Shown here: positions 9,689 through 19,467 of the stretch, in pieces | How the letters are laid out: the number at the start of each line of letters is the position of its first letter | Position numbering within the stretch: position 1 is the stretch's first letter | Assembly (NCBI RefSeq): GCF_002104995.1 | Contig: NW_024468358.1 | Location: 1 to 32,898 of the forward strand | Reading direction: 5' to 3' | Origin: Linderina pennispora | Lineage: Eukaryota > Kickxellomycota > Kickxellomycetes > Kickxellales > Kickxellaceae | DNA length: 32,898 nt | Translations under genes and position numbers: made by a program | Notes under the pieces: generated by a model | Told to the model about the DNA's origin: nothing | Databases searched by the model: none | What the model saw: the letters and a program-made list of their open reading frames with translations, nothing else

Positions 9689-9734
9689 AGCGGGTGGCAT
9701 TCCACCACCCGAGCCTACCAAAAAAAAAAAAAAC
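9689..9734. repeat. Hairpin followed by an A tract
   Basis: CGGGTGG and CCACCCG form a 7-bp perfect inverted repeat around a short loop. About 10 bp later comes a run of about 14 A. A retroposed 3' tail or a plain homopolymer are both possible; no retro-element body was found upstream. Confidence 0.4.
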
Positions 9735-10768
9735 TTTTCTTCAAACACGCGATGTGCGTGCCCAAACTGACTAGCTGCTCACGAGGTCAGTTGCAGCGAA
9801 AAACAAGAGCTATAAACCCGGGCACGCTTTGTTGGGGATGAGGGAAAAGACGTGCATGCCCCTCGGAGCGCAGCAGACACGCAGGCCGGGAATGCACCAC
9901 CATGCACAGTGTATTTGTTGGACTACAGCAGATATGCATGCACGATCGGGACGCAGCAAACAAACACATCCTGGCGGAGTATCTGGGGGAGGGGCTCTGG
10001 TATCCCCGGGCCAAGCGTTATCGATCGGCCGAGGAACCAGCATGTCTCGGAATTCTCCCAGGAGTCAAGAACAATAACAGCCACCACAGATTGCCTAGTT
10101 TGTCTATTTTAGCTCTGTTATTTCTCTCACCTCTGCTATTTCTGTCCTCCCTGCTAATGCGCCTCGCTATAATCTCCCTCACCTATCTGCTCCTCGCTGT
10201 TGCCGAGTCTCGCGGCGGATTCCGACGTGGACCAGGAGCACATGGCCAGGCATTCCGCTTTTCACCTGACAGCTTTGGCTGCAAGCACTGTGTGTTGGTA
10301 GACGAATAGTGAATAAACATGGCTCCTGCAAACAGATCCTTCCCATGTGGTTCCAGTTCTCTAGACTGCCTGCGGACTGACGTTATGCAGTCACGGACAG
10401 CACATCACCAGGTGTTTTCTGTCAGCAGGGCATTATGCTATCTAGCCTGCCTTCCCTGGTATCACGCAGCCTGGTGGTGACCAAGTGATGTGGCAGCAAT
10501 GATGCATGGAGATACAGAGTGTGATGCCACCGTGGACAACACACAGACAGCTGCGGACTGCGCTAGGACCCCGCGCACTGCCACATTGGTCGAGCGCATG
10601 TCACCGCTGTCTGACTGGGTTTCTGCAGTTCTTGGGATCTACAGTGTAGTAGAGTCAAGCCCATATGGATCACCGTTTATGGCCTACAGGGTAGTGCCAG
10701 CCCTGGCTCCCACGGGTGCGCTGTGAGAGAATTGCAAATATCCCCACTTCTTGTTACGTCCCGTATTT

Positions 10769-11092
10769 ATGCGTCAGCTGCTCGCTGCCACTCTCGCCGT
10801 CCGCCGCCGCCTTCCGCTCGTCCGTTACTTCACCATGCCCGGCGATATCGAAGACACGCCCTGGAAGCGCATACACGAAGCTGCGCTTGCAAACGGCGAC
10901 CGCACCTACACCGACCCAGCAACCGGCTACACAGTGTTTACAGAGCTGTCGCACCTTGACCGCGAGTACTGTTGCGGCAATGCATGCAGACACTGCCCGT
11001 ACAACCAAGAGAATGTCGGAAAGCCCGAGCAGCTGAAGCAGCAGGCACGGGAAGCACGCCAGCGCAAAGCAGCACGGAAGAAGAATAAATAG
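10769..11092 (+). CDS. Small Cys-rich DUF5522-like protein
   Basis: 107 residues from the ATG at 10769. The frame is open six codons further upstream but has no ATG there. The core reads YTDPATGYTVFTELSHLDREYCCGNACRHCPY, split here as YTDPATGYTVFTEL and REYCCGNACRHCPY; four clustered Cys plus a His probably bind metal. This CCGxxCRHCPY signature is what I know from the DUF5522 family, which is widespread and has no established function. The N-terminus (MRQLLAATLAVRRRLPL) resembles a mitochondrial targeting peptide, while Met23 (MPGDIEDTPW) could start a cytosolic form. The tail is basic (KKNK). An AATAAA signal overlaps the end of the coding region. Confidence 0.8.
   Translation: MRQLLAATLAVRRRLPLVRYFTMPGDIEDTPWKRIHEAALANGDRTYTDPATGYTVFTELSHLDREYCCGNACRHCPYNQENVGKPEQLKQQAREARQRKAARKKNK
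11084..11089 (+). terminator. Polyadenylation signal touching the stop codon
   Basis: AATAAA at 11084-11089 is immediately followed by the TAG stop (11090-11092). The 3' UTR would thus be about 20-30 nt and end inside the 32-bp gap before the convergent LITAF gene. Confidence 0.45.
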
Positions 11093-11124
11093 ATTATTGA
11101 AGTATCCGAAAAAAAGCTCTACAC

Positions 11125-11799
11125 TCATTGCTGCTGGACGGGCCGAACTGCAGATACAGTGACGACCTTGCCCAGGTTCTTTTTGCAGTGCGGGCACACA
11201 TGGACAGACTTCTTCATGCGCTTCGACACGAACGGGATGAACGCCAGCGGCCAGAAAACGACCGCAATGGCCACGGCAGCAACCACCGTCTTGGTGCCGG
11301 TCTTTGTCTTGATCTGAGTAATAATCGGCAGATGGCAGTACGGACAGTTGAGCTGTGCCGGCGCCCCCTCAATCTCAATGTACGTGCCTGGGTCGAGCTT
11401 CATCTGCTGTCCGGGGATAGCCGGTTCCTGCGGCAGGTTCGCCTTGCTTTGGTACTGAGGCGGCTGCTCTGTGTGCCGGCTGCTGCTTGCCTGTGCACCG
11501 TACGGGTCGTTTGAGTACTGCCCAGGGGGGACAGGGCCCACGTCGCTGTACTGCGGGGGCTCCTGCCTGGCGGGTCCTGCCTGGCTGACGGGCTGGCTCT
11601 GGCTGCCGGGTCCATAGGGGCCCACAGGGCCTGCCTGCGTGTACGGTGGATACATATCCCTGCTTGTCTGGTAACCTTCGTTCTTTGTGTCGCCCGCCGG
11701 CGCATGGTGCTGCTGCTGAGCAGGAATTTCTTGGCCGTACTGGTTCAAGTACTGGCTCTGCTTCGCCTCGAGATCGGCCAGTCTTTGTTTCTCGTCCAT
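11125..11799 (-). CDS. LITAF-domain (SIMPLE/CDIP-like) membrane-associated zinc protein
   Basis: LITAF domains are zinc-binding monotopic anchors on late endosomes, lysosomes or plasma membrane. 224 residues. The N-terminal 130 or so are Pro/Gln/Tyr/Gly-rich and disordered, with PPxY-like stretches (PPQYSD, PPQYQS) that in animal relatives recruit NEDD4-type ubiquitin ligases. The C-terminal domain has CPYC (152-155), a hydrophobic segment at about 171-191 (AVAIAVVFWPLAFIPF) and HVCPHC (200-205). These are the two knuckles of the split zinc ribbon around the membrane-inserting helix. The start at 11799 is the only sensible ATG. It is convergent with the DUF5522-like gene, with 32 bp between stops, so their 3' UTRs must overlap or nearly touch. 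Confidence 0.88.
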   Translation of the reverse strand: MDEKQRLADLEAKQSQYLNQYGQEIPAQQQHHAPAGDTKNEGYQTSRDMYPPYTQAGPVGPYGPGSQSQPVSQAGPARQEPPQYSDVGPVPPGQYSNDPYGAQASSSRHTEQPPQYQSKANLPQEPAIPGQQMKLDPGTYIEIEGAPAQLNCPYCHLPIITQIKTKTGTKTVVAAVAIAVVFWPLAFIPFVSKRMKKSVHVCPHCKKNLGKVVTVSAVRPVQQQ

Positions 11800-12763
11800 G
11801 GAAAGTTGTTAATATAGTGAAAATGTGGCGGAGGTTGTTTGGAAAGCAAAGGAGAAAAAACAGCTGCCGAATGCGTCACGCTTTATGTGTGGATACACAG
11901 CGTGCTTTGGCGCAGCGCAGTCTTGGCTGTGGGGCTGGTGGGTATCAGGGAGCCCTTGGCTTGCATGCCAATCTAAAATTAGTCGGCTTGGCAGCCGCAA
12001 ATCACCCGAAAGCGTAATCTGATCAGATGATTGCTCTTCTGCACGTGCCTGATGTCCAAAATCGGCAATTGGCCCACTGTGACACAACCACTTCACACAT
12101 GGGGCAAGGTGCCTTCGCTCTTGTATGAATGTCTCTGCAACCTCGTGTCGTTGGGCATGGGATATTGCAGTGTCCACGCCAGCAGCAGAAAAGCAATTTT
12201 ACGTGTGCGTTCACCGAGGGGCTTTCCGTGCACATTGGAGGCGCATTGTGGCCTCGGTGACAGGCAGTGCCGTTTAGCCAAAGTGGCACATCCGAGCGGC
12301 CATCATGGGGATTGTTCAATGTCCATGGGTTTATTTTGACCCGCCCTCCACCACCCCAAAAATGGAAATACGCAACGCACAATGCGAGTCACACACACGA
12401 GGTATAGGGCAGGGTGAATGGCTCGGACAAACAAAAATGCATCCCTTCTGAGAGGCCTAGAGCAAGAAAAAAAAGGAACACGAGCTGGGGACAATGCTGC
12501 GAAACAAGGGGCGGGCAAGGCACCATTTCCAGAGAATGGAATTAAGGTTCAGCACCGGCGGACAAGTTGCACTCCAACAGAAGCGGCTGGCTGCTTAAAG
12601 AAGGCGTTTTATTTGAAGATAGTAGGGCATAAAATTAGAAGAGGAAGTGAGTGCTGATGGTGAACAATGTGGAATAAAAAAGTATACACGGGGCGCTGGA
12701 GGTCGTTTCTAAACGAACAGGCTGCAAGGTGCTGCTGGGAAGGAGGGCATGGTGTTTTTTGGT
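11800..12763. other. Intergenic region upstream of LITAF
   Basis: About 960 bp. Short open frames on both strands without recognisable products. It ends at the true stop of the Zn2Cys6 gene. No RNA gene recognised. Confidence 0.45.
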
Positions 12764-14036
12764 TCATTTACCGTCGATTCGAAGCGAGTCCAGGCCAACA
12801 ATAGGTGGCAGCCGCACGCGATTCTCACTACTGCCATGCATATCACTGCTCTGTGATGCAAGCATCTTGGACACCTCCTCATGGAACGAGTCCTTGAGTG
12901 GCAGCGTCACTCCACTGCATTTGCTTGCAGCCGGCCCGCAAGTAGCTTTCGCCTAGAGCCTCGGACAATGGGGGCAGCTGCATGCGCAAAACATCGCTCT
13001 TGAAGGCGCTAAGCGATGACATGTTTGGCATCGAGCTGGACGACATGCTGTAGACGTCGTCGCTGGTGCGTGGCGGCAGCGGCGGTGACATAAACGGCAC
13101 CCCCGATGCATGCGGAATGGGCACGGACATAGGTGTATCGGTATATGGGTGAGACAGAGGCTTAGACAGTGGCTGAGCATTGCACACGTCCGCGCCGGCG
13201 ATCTTGTGCTGCGAGTGGTCGAATTCGGATTGGGCGGATGCCGAGAGCGCTGCAGCACTCGCAGGGATTTGCACGCTCTTGACAGAATTATAGACGCCTG
13301 CAGCGTGTATTCCCGAGACATCCTCTTGCGAGCTGATGTACGGCGGCTGCTGGGCATGCAGAGGCGGCGACGCGAATGTCCTGCCATTTGTGTAGTGGTG
13401 TCCAGTCGAATATGGATCAGAGGATCCGCGCAGCGGCCGCGGCTGCCGCGCCACGCCTGGCGGCGACAGCGGGCTGCGTGGGTTCTGCGCATAGTACATG
13501 GGCGGCTCCACAGCCATGGGCCGTGCTGGCCGCACACGCACCGGCGTCGTGCTCGCCATGTAATCGCTGTACGACGAGAACATGTCGTGGTTATACCCAC
13601 CCAGCCGGCCATGCAGCGGGTCGACTCTCAGCGGCCCTGCTGCAGGGCCACCATCGGCTGGCATCATATACTGCTGCGGTGGCGGCGGTGGCATGCCCAC
13701 CATGCCAGGCGGCCCGCCGCCGTACGCGTACGCAGGGTAGCCGTGCGCCATGCCCCACGGGGACCGGCTCGCGAACGGAGCTGGCACATCCATGCCTGCC
13801 ATCGCCCGAGGCCGAGGTCCGCGCTTGCGGTTCGATGGCTGGTAGATGCATGGCCAGTTGAACTTGGCACACGTCTTACATGATGGCCGCGCCCCGTCGC
13901 ACTTGACCTTGCGCTGGCGGCATGTCGTACATGCCAGCGACAGCCGCTTGCGCACTGGCGCGGCCGCTGGGGCATCAGCAGTGTCCCCTCCTCGTTGCCG
14001 CTCGGAATCACGAGTGCTGCTTTCGGTAGTCTGCAT
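12764..14036 (-). CDS. Zn2Cys6 fungal-type transcription factor, C-terminus frame-shifted
   Basis: Nuclear DNA-binding regulator. Near the N-terminus a complete zinc cluster CTTCRQRKVKC plus CKTC and C63 fits Cx2Cx6Cx6Cx2Cx6C (Cys36, 39, 46, 53, 56, 63). It is followed by a basic segment (NRKRGPRPR). The rest is Pro/Ser/Gly-rich and low-complexity; the usual fungal middle homology domain is not evident. The first frame stops at 12879 after 385 residues. A neighbouring frame entered near 12930 continues with TLPLKDSFHEEVSKML and ends LPPIVGLDSLRIDGK at a TGA (12764-12766). That looks like the genuine tail, so I extend the gene and infer a single-base indel. About 3 kb of gene-free DNA lies upstream, which could hold its control region. 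Targets are unknown. Confidence 0.85.
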
Positions 14037-14182
14037 TTATGGTGAGGGACTGCTATAGTGAAGAGCCTATGTCAATATAGGAGACACTAAGTATTTGTGA
14101 CAAGAGCGAGCTGGTTATAAGAGAATGACTATAAACAATATTTTTTCTTTTTTTTGTTGGTCAGGGGAGCCAAAAAAAAAAA

Positions 14183-14265
14183 GCAAACCAAAAAGGTGGG
14201 AGCAGCTCAACGGGGTGCGAAAAAGGGTGCAAACCAAGAAGGTAGGGGATAGTTCAAGGGGCCGT
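14183..14265. repeat. Imperfect tandem duplication, about 46-bp unit
   Basis: Two adjacent units each start GCAAACCAAvAAGGTrGG and continue through a TCAA-GGGG stretch, offset 46 bp (14183 and 14229). They lie about 150 bp upstream of the Zn2Cys6 gene start. Confidence 0.5.
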
Positions 14266-15303
14266 GGTAATTGGTGCGGGAAGGAGACAGGTTCCTAAAA
14301 ATTATCGGATACTCGATTGCACCCGAGGCAAATAAAAAGATGTGCGAGGATAGGCAGGAGGCAGTATTGAAGAGCAGAGGAATATACAATAGAAGGGGTG
14401 CGAGCGACAGGAAAAGAGAGGAGGGGAAATTAAAAAGACGTGAGCGGGAAGAGAAAAAGAGCGGGCAGATGTGGAGTATTTATGTCGAGAGATGCCGGAG
14501 ACAGCCGACAGATGAAAAAAAAACCAATTAATGCAGACAGTGACGGCGTCTCGGGTCTGCGCAACCCGGGGGTGTGCTGCAAACTCTGAATGACAGGTGC
14601 CTTTTCCCGCCCACTTTCGGAAACCAAGCGCGAACCAACATACCCGAGAACGCTGCGCAAGATGAAAGGACAAAGACAGCACCCGGCAATGAAGGGTATG
14701 CGACTGTGAAACCCCGGCAAGGGCCAGGTGAGGAACAACAATCAATAGTGCCGAAAAGGAAAGAGAGCGCATATTCGGGCAGGCGGATCCTTTTCCGTTC
14801 GCTTTGCTTTCTGCAAAAAAAATGGTCGGGGCAGGGTGGATTAGCATACTCGCCTGCCTCCGTTTTGCCAGTGTCGCTCAGCAGGCGGTAATTTCGGCAG
14901 TAAGGTGTGCGTTCTTTTCGGCAAATGTGGGCAATAAAGAGGGAGGCGAGAATAAGGCTAGAGCCGCAGGTGGAGATGTGTGCGTGGCGCTGGCCACATT
15001 TTTTGGCCATTAACGCGCCCCGGCCCGCTTGTCATCGGCAGTCAATGCCCAATTGACCAGAAAATGGCTGGATATATGCCTGGATAAATAGCTCCCAAGC
15101 ACCGTGATGTATGTGTGCCCGGCGGGGCTAGTCAAACAGTGGCGTTCAAATGAACAGGTGGAAAGGGTGGTGCAGAAAAGGAGGTGAGGGGCACAGCGGT
15201 GGCACACATGTGAACCACGCCAAATAGCGAGCGAGGCGGACAGGCTCATCACCCGGGGAAACCCGCAATGGCACTCGCACAGCACCACAATCGTAGGGAT
15301 AGA

Positions 15304-15329
15304 GGGAGGGAGGGAGGAGGGGGAAGGGG
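15304..15329 (+). other. G-quadruplex-type run
   Basis: Successive GGG/GGGG blocks separated by single A or AA within purine-rich DNA, satisfying the classical four-run G4 pattern. A function is not shown. Confidence 0.5.
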
Positions 15330-17102
15330 TAGTGGGCATACATGCGCAAAGTGGGCAAGGCGCACAAGCAGCCCATCAGCCGCTCATGCCACCACACATG
15401 CAGAGGAACAAAATTCGAGGCAGAAAATGGGGGAGTGGTGCATATTTGTGGAGTCGATGCAGGTGCTTCACAGAAAGTGGAGAGGAGGGACAGGGGGACG
15501 GACATGATGCTTACCTATGCCAGGAAACTACGGGGGAAGAGAGTTGCACGCGAAAGGGAGGGAATTGGGTTAAATTAGAAGCAGCAGGGGTGGATGCGGG
15601 AATGAGTGATCCACAGGGAAGGGTTGTAAATAATAAAGAAGGATATACAGTGGTGATGTGCAGAATTGGACCAAAGATTATATAAAATAGTGGAGGGCGC
15701 TTAGGCAGCTCGAGTGTGCTGTGAGTGAATCGAGGGGGGAGGAGGAGAGGGAAAAAGTAGTGACCATCTCACGTCAAGAGGTGCTCCAGATGGCGTGAAA
15801 TATAAAATAAAACAGGCGCCCGGGCTCAAAAAGACAGCTTATATTACCGCCCAGAACAGTAGAACCCCGAGTGATTTTTCCACAGCGAATAAAGTGAAAC
15901 TCATACGGGGAGGGGTGGGTCGGTGGTGCGGGTACAGCCGGGAACGCAACCCGGTCCCCTGGCTGAGCGGGGAGAATGAGCACACCCACCCACCCCTCCC
16001 TCGTGACCAATTGTACAGGCAACAGCCAAGGCAAAAGGTGGACGCAGTAAAGCTGAACAAGTGCAATTCCATGCAAGCGGCGCATTGTGTCGGCAAATGT
16101 AGGCCTCGAAAAGAACGATGTTGGCCTGTTTAGGTTACGACCCTTCAGTTGTCTGCGGGTGAAATTGTTGGTGTGCAAAATTGCACCAGCGCAGGCGTCA
16201 TTGACACCAGCCGTCCCCTCCCCGCCGGCCGTGCACAGCAGGGCACAGGCCGATTGCATCTGCAAAAGCGACATATCAGGGAAACGGTGCAGATCACACG
16301 CGCGGCTGGGTGTGTCCATATACCGAGCTTCTGCGTGTGACATTCTTGTTCGCACCACCGAGCACACCCGCATGCTGTGCGCTTCTCTTCCCTTGTTGCA
16401 TGGCCTGAGCCTGCTCCTCCTCACCCCGCGCCATGCGTCGTAAATGAGCGTACGCAGCACGCTGGGCAGTACCCGTGCCCACCGAAAAATTTCTTTCTCG
16501 ACAATGGCGCCCTGTGGGAATCGAGAATTTCGCAAGCCATCGGCAATCAGCCGGGAAAAACGACAGCCTTCAACACTCACGCCCGAAGCCTGCGTTTGTT
16601 GTCTCTGGAGCTCGAAGAGACAACATGTACGTGTTCCGATTGTCCTCCTGTAGAGCGGAGCGACTCGGGTCTTTTCCAGCCCAGGCTCGCACACACAAAA
16701 ACATGCTCCGAGGACAACCGGGCCATGGTTCAGTGTTGTGTACCTTATTGTGCCTACTGGTCTTCGGCGTGTATTGCGCAGGTGCGCCTTACATCATTTG
16801 GCCGACCCGCACATCCATGACGGCCCCACGGTTCTATGATTGGAGACGGCTTTTTAGTGCTGAAATGAACTCTGGTCCATTTCCGCGACATTCAGGTCTT
16901 TCACGTGCGATGCATGAAGAGCGCAGGTCGATGCAGCTGGCAGAGGCGAGCTCCCCCTATCTGACGAGACAAGCATGCGGGATGCACGCCGCTTTCTCGC
17001 CTTTGTCTCTTTCATTTCGCACTCCTCTCCCGCCTATTTCGCACTCTTGTTGCGGCTCACTCGCACTCTCGGCATCTGCAGAACAAGCAACAGAAGGAAA
17101 AC

Positions 17103-17975
17103 ATGTTTCGGGTACATGCAGCACGTCGAACGTCAGTGGCTTTTGCCAGCAGTATGCGAGCGGTGCCTCGGCGCCCAATGGGCACGAAACCGGTTTACGT
17201 AACGTTCAGCCAGCTCGCCAACAACCAGGCCCTGGCTACAATCACCATGAACAGCCCAAAGGCCAACACGTTCGACTATTCGTCGTTTGTGGCCCTGAGC
17301 GACGCCCTGGCTGAGGTCGAAGCCGCCCCGAACGTGCGCGGCCTCGTTCTGCAGTCCGGCCTGGACAATATCTTTTCGGCTGGGTTCAATTTCCCAATAT
17401 TCCACAATATCTCTCGTGACGAGTTCCTGCGCCTCTGGGTGCTGGGCAAGCAAATCTACCGCCGCATCCACGCCATGCCGGTGCCATCGATCGCAGCCGT
17501 AAACGGACACGCCCTGGGCATGGGATGTGTGTTTGCGCTTGCCTTCCAGAGCCGCTTCATGGTGGCGGGCAGATCGACGATCGGGCTCAAAGAGGTGGCA
17601 GTCGGGATGTCGGTGCCAGAGTGGCTTGCGGCGCGGTACCGCGATCTGACCAGCCCACGCACTGGCCGAAAAGATGCTCCCGCTGGGCCGCACCCTAACT
17701 GCACAGCAGGCAAAGGAGGCGGGCTGGTTGACGAGGTGTTCGAGACGAAAGAGCAGATGCAGACAGCCATTGTGAGCCACATCGAGGCTGCTGCCAAGTT
17801 CCAGCCGCAGGCCCAGGCCGACACCTACCGCAGCCTGCGCCGCGCGCACCTGAAGCTGTTCGATGAGAGCTTTGAGGCTGACAACGCCTGGTGCTGGGCC
17901 ATGGTCAATAACCCGGCCACCCAGCAGGGGCTGGCGGAGGCGCTCAGTCGCCTAAAGTCCAAGCCAAAGAAGTAA
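17103..17975 (+). CDS. Mitochondrial enoyl-CoA delta-isomerase (crotonase family), with a locally shifted segment
   Basis: Shifts cis/trans-3-enoyl-CoA to trans-2-enoyl-CoA so that unsaturated fatty acids can enter beta-oxidation. 290 residues. The N-terminal 26 (Arg/Ala/Ser, few acids) look like a mitochondrial presequence. Crotonase landmarks: MNSPKANTFDYSSF (49-62), IFSAGFNFPIF (90-100, oxyanion hole), AAVNGHALGMGC (131-142), and IGLKE (160-164) with Glu164 where the family's catalytic acid lies, then VPEW. This pattern fits ECI1/DCI-type isomerases better than hydratases. Between about 17664 and 17720 the frame reads RKDAPAGPHPN, but the next frame gives AEKMLPLGRTLTAQQAKEAG, the expected helix. 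The main frame resumes at GLVDEVFE. Two opposite indels therefore bracket about 19 codons. It is convergent with the cyclophilin gene. Confidence 0.87.
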   Translation: MFRVHAARRTSVAFASSMRAVPRRPMGTKPVYVTFSQLANNQALATITMNSPKANTFDYSSFVALSDALAEVEAAPNVRGLVLQSGLDNIFSAGFNFPIFHNISRDEFLRLWVLGKQIYRRIHAMPVPSIAAVNGHALGMGCVFALAFQSRFMVAGRSTIGLKEVAVGMSVPEWLAARYRDLTSPRTGRKDAPAGPHPNCTAGKGGGLVDEVFETKEQMQTAIVSHIEAAAKFQPQAQADTYRSLRRAHLKLFDESFEADNAWCWAMVNNPATQQGLAEALSRLKSKPKK

Positions 17976-18426
17976 TCGCCACTCTGGCAGGGTTTTTGCT
18001 ACTGCCGCCCAGGCATCAATTAGCCAGAGTTTCCCGCTGCTGCCAGCAGCCAGTGAAAATGCCAATAGATAACCGAGCCTCCCTTTACTACTGCCCAGGT
18101 GCAGTTTTGCCTCCTCCCGCAAAAAATATCATTCCGTACTCAGAAACGAACAACGATATGGCCCGACGCCAGCAGTAAGCCGAGATAGCTCTCAATGTAA
18201 CGATGCGTCAGTCGTAACGGCTTGCCAGTAATAATTGCCCCTCCAGCCGTAGTCACACGCATGCAGAGAATTCCAACCGCCCGGTCTGCGGGGGCCGTAA
18301 TAACAACGTGCGTGCGCAAAGCCCAATTCACCGCCATCCAATTTAACTGCCAGCTTTGAGCAAACACCACAAGCGCTGCCTGTGGAAAGGGGATAAAATC
18401 GCATTGGATGAAAGAGAATTTAGCTA
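17976..18426. other. Convergent intergenic region
   Basis: 450 bp between the isomerase and cyclophilin stops. It holds two small reverse-strand open frames (70-76 codons) right after the cyclophilin stop, without family resemblance. No clear AATAAA seen. Confidence 0.4.
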
Positions 18427-19068
18427 CTAGAGCTCGACGCGCAGAGGGGTCTCGGTCTCCCCATCCATATCCAGCACACCCGACTCGGCGATAACGATGT
18501 CCTCCTTGGGCTTGTCGCCCGGCCCAGTGGCAGTGCCTTCGATCTTGCGCACAACCTCCAGGCCCTCAAGCACCTTGCCGAACACGACGTGGCGTCCGTC
18601 CAGCCAGCTCGTGGTCACGGTGGTGATAAAGAACTGCGAGCCGTTGGTGTCCGGTCCAGCATTAGCCATCGACAGAATACCGGGGCCGGTATGGCGCAGC
18701 TTGAAGTTCTCGTCCTTGAACTTGGCGCCGTAGATCGACTTGCCGCCGGTGCCGTCGCCGCGTGTGAAATCGCCGCCCTGGATCATAAAGTCCTTGATGA
18801 CGCGGTGGAACTTGCTGCCCTTGTAGCCAAAGCCCTTCTCGCCGGTTGCCAGAGCACGGAAGTTCTCGGCTGTCTTGGGCACGGTCTTACCGAACAGGCC
18901 AATGACAACGCGGCCCAGGCTCTCGTCGCCCTGCTTGATGTCAAAGTACACCTTATCTGTGACAACCGGGCCACGCGCCGCCTCGACCAGACGCGCACTG
19001 AGCGTCATAAAAATAAGCACAACGTAGAAAAGCCCGGAGGCACGCAAAAAACCGACAGGAACCTTCAT
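18427..19068 (-). CDS. Secretory-pathway cyclophilin B-type peptidyl-prolyl isomerase
   Basis: Catalyses proline cis-trans isomerisation during protein folding in the ER. 213 residues from the ATG at 19068. The frame is open upstream to 19149, but that region holds the TATA box and a CT-rich leader. A hydrophobic signal peptide (about 6-25, [17 protein letters not shown]) precedes a complete cyclophilin domain. Active-site residues are visible: FHRV (Arg89), FMIQGG (Phe94, Gln97), [27 protein letters not shown] (Trp155, His160). The protein ends RVEL, which could act as a weak HDEL-type retrieval signal. Single exon, no frame breaks. Confidence 0.95.
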   Translation of the reverse strand: MKVPVGFLRASGLFYVVLIFMTLSARLVEAARGPVVTDKVYFDIKQGDESLGRVVIGLFGKTVPKTAENFRALATGEKGFGYKGSKFHRVIKDFMIQGGDFTRGDGTGGKSIYGAKFKDENFKLRHTGPGILSMANAGPDTNGSQFFITTVTTSWLDGRHVVFGKVLEGLEVVRKIEGTATGPGDKPKEDIVIAESGVLDMDGETETPLRVEL

Positions 19069-19149
19069 GGTAAAAGTAAAAGAGAGGAGAAAACTTAGTA
19101 AAGAAAAGGAGAAAGAGCTGGGGTACCGCAAGCGGCCAGCTCCAACCAA

Positions 19150-19155
19150 TTTATA
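19150..19155 (-). promoter_or_regulatory. TATA box of the cyclophilin gene
   Basis: TATAAA on the reverse strand about 82 bp upstream of the ATG, followed by a pyrimidine-rich leader. It supports the start at 19068. Confidence 0.6.
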
Positions 19156-19337
19156 AGCAGTCTGACCGTGCTGCTCTCCACGTCACCACAGGTGATTGGC
19201 CCGACAGGTCGGCCACCTGACGGTCCCTGCTGGCTCACCCACTCACTAGCATATATTGCGTGTGTGAATCCTTCCACAGGTTCGATTCTGGCGACTTGGT
19301 TCTGGGGGAGAACATGGACACAGATATGGACCAAATG

Positions 19338-19412
19338 GCCATATTGCTAGAATTACCCGCTCGCGATGCGAGCTCGGGTGCTAGTCAGCATGGGTTGACA
19401 CGTCGATAAATG
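19338..19412 (+). repeat. Left terminal inverted repeat of the Fanzor element
   Basis: Contains the hairpin-forming GCTCGCGATGCGAGC (19359-19373), CTAGTC (19381-19386) and a GACACGTCGATAAATG block (19397-19412). Each block has a counterpart in the right end on the opposite strand. It lies downstream of the Fanzor reading frame, the side where omega-RNA-like guides are encoded in related TnpB/Fanzor loci. Confidence 0.6.
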
Positions 19413-19467
19413 CATCACGGTGAACCGGTCATTTGAACGTGTCGGATGGTTGTTGGTGCAATGGCGA

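Larger units (their letters stand above)
9093..10768. other. Large intergenic region upstream of two genes
   Basis: About 1.7 kb between the divergent proline dehydrogenase and DUF5522-like genes. It contains a T-rich tandem repeat (9404-9442), a short hairpin followed by an A tract (9689-9734) and several open frames of 60-135 codons with no recognisable product and no consistent codon bias. No tRNA or rRNA motif found. Confidence 0.5.
14037..17102. other. 3-kb region with no convincing gene
   Basis: Largest gene-poor stretch of the window, between the divergent Zn2Cys6 and isomerase genes. It contains poly-T/poly-A tracts (about 14140-14183), an imperfect 46-bp tandem duplication (14183-14265), long purine-rich stretches on the + strand (about 14320-14470, 15260-15760) and a G-quadruplex-type run at 15304-15329. 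Open frames reach 306 codons (15774-16694, -) and 279 codons (16475-17314, +). Their translations are Arg/Cys/His-rich with no recognisable motif, and they overlap each other antisense, so I do not call them. Confidence 0.5.

Noticed and set aside
13110-13883. 257-codon forward frame
   Set aside because: Antisense to the Zn2Cys6 factor; Arg/His/Cys-rich with no motif.
15225-15260. GGTGATGA C-box-like motif on the reverse strand
   Set aside because: No CTGA D box at a suitable distance and no terminal stem.
18192-18404. 70-codon reverse frame with several Cys, just after the cyclophilin stop
   Set aside because: Protein-like at first sight and preceded by an acceptor-like CCACAG, but no signal peptide or family match, and too short to support.
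19259-19300. Possible tRNA T-arm (GGTTCGATTC)
   Set aside because: Flanking bases do not form a T stem, and no acceptor stem or A box lies at the right distance. The similar motif near 29527 (reverse) fails for the same reasons.
19095-19334. 79-codon reverse frame between the cyclophilin and the Fanzor element
   Set aside because: Runs through the cyclophilin TATA box and leader; no family resemblance. Also tested as the other half of a gene interrupted by the element; no continuity seen.
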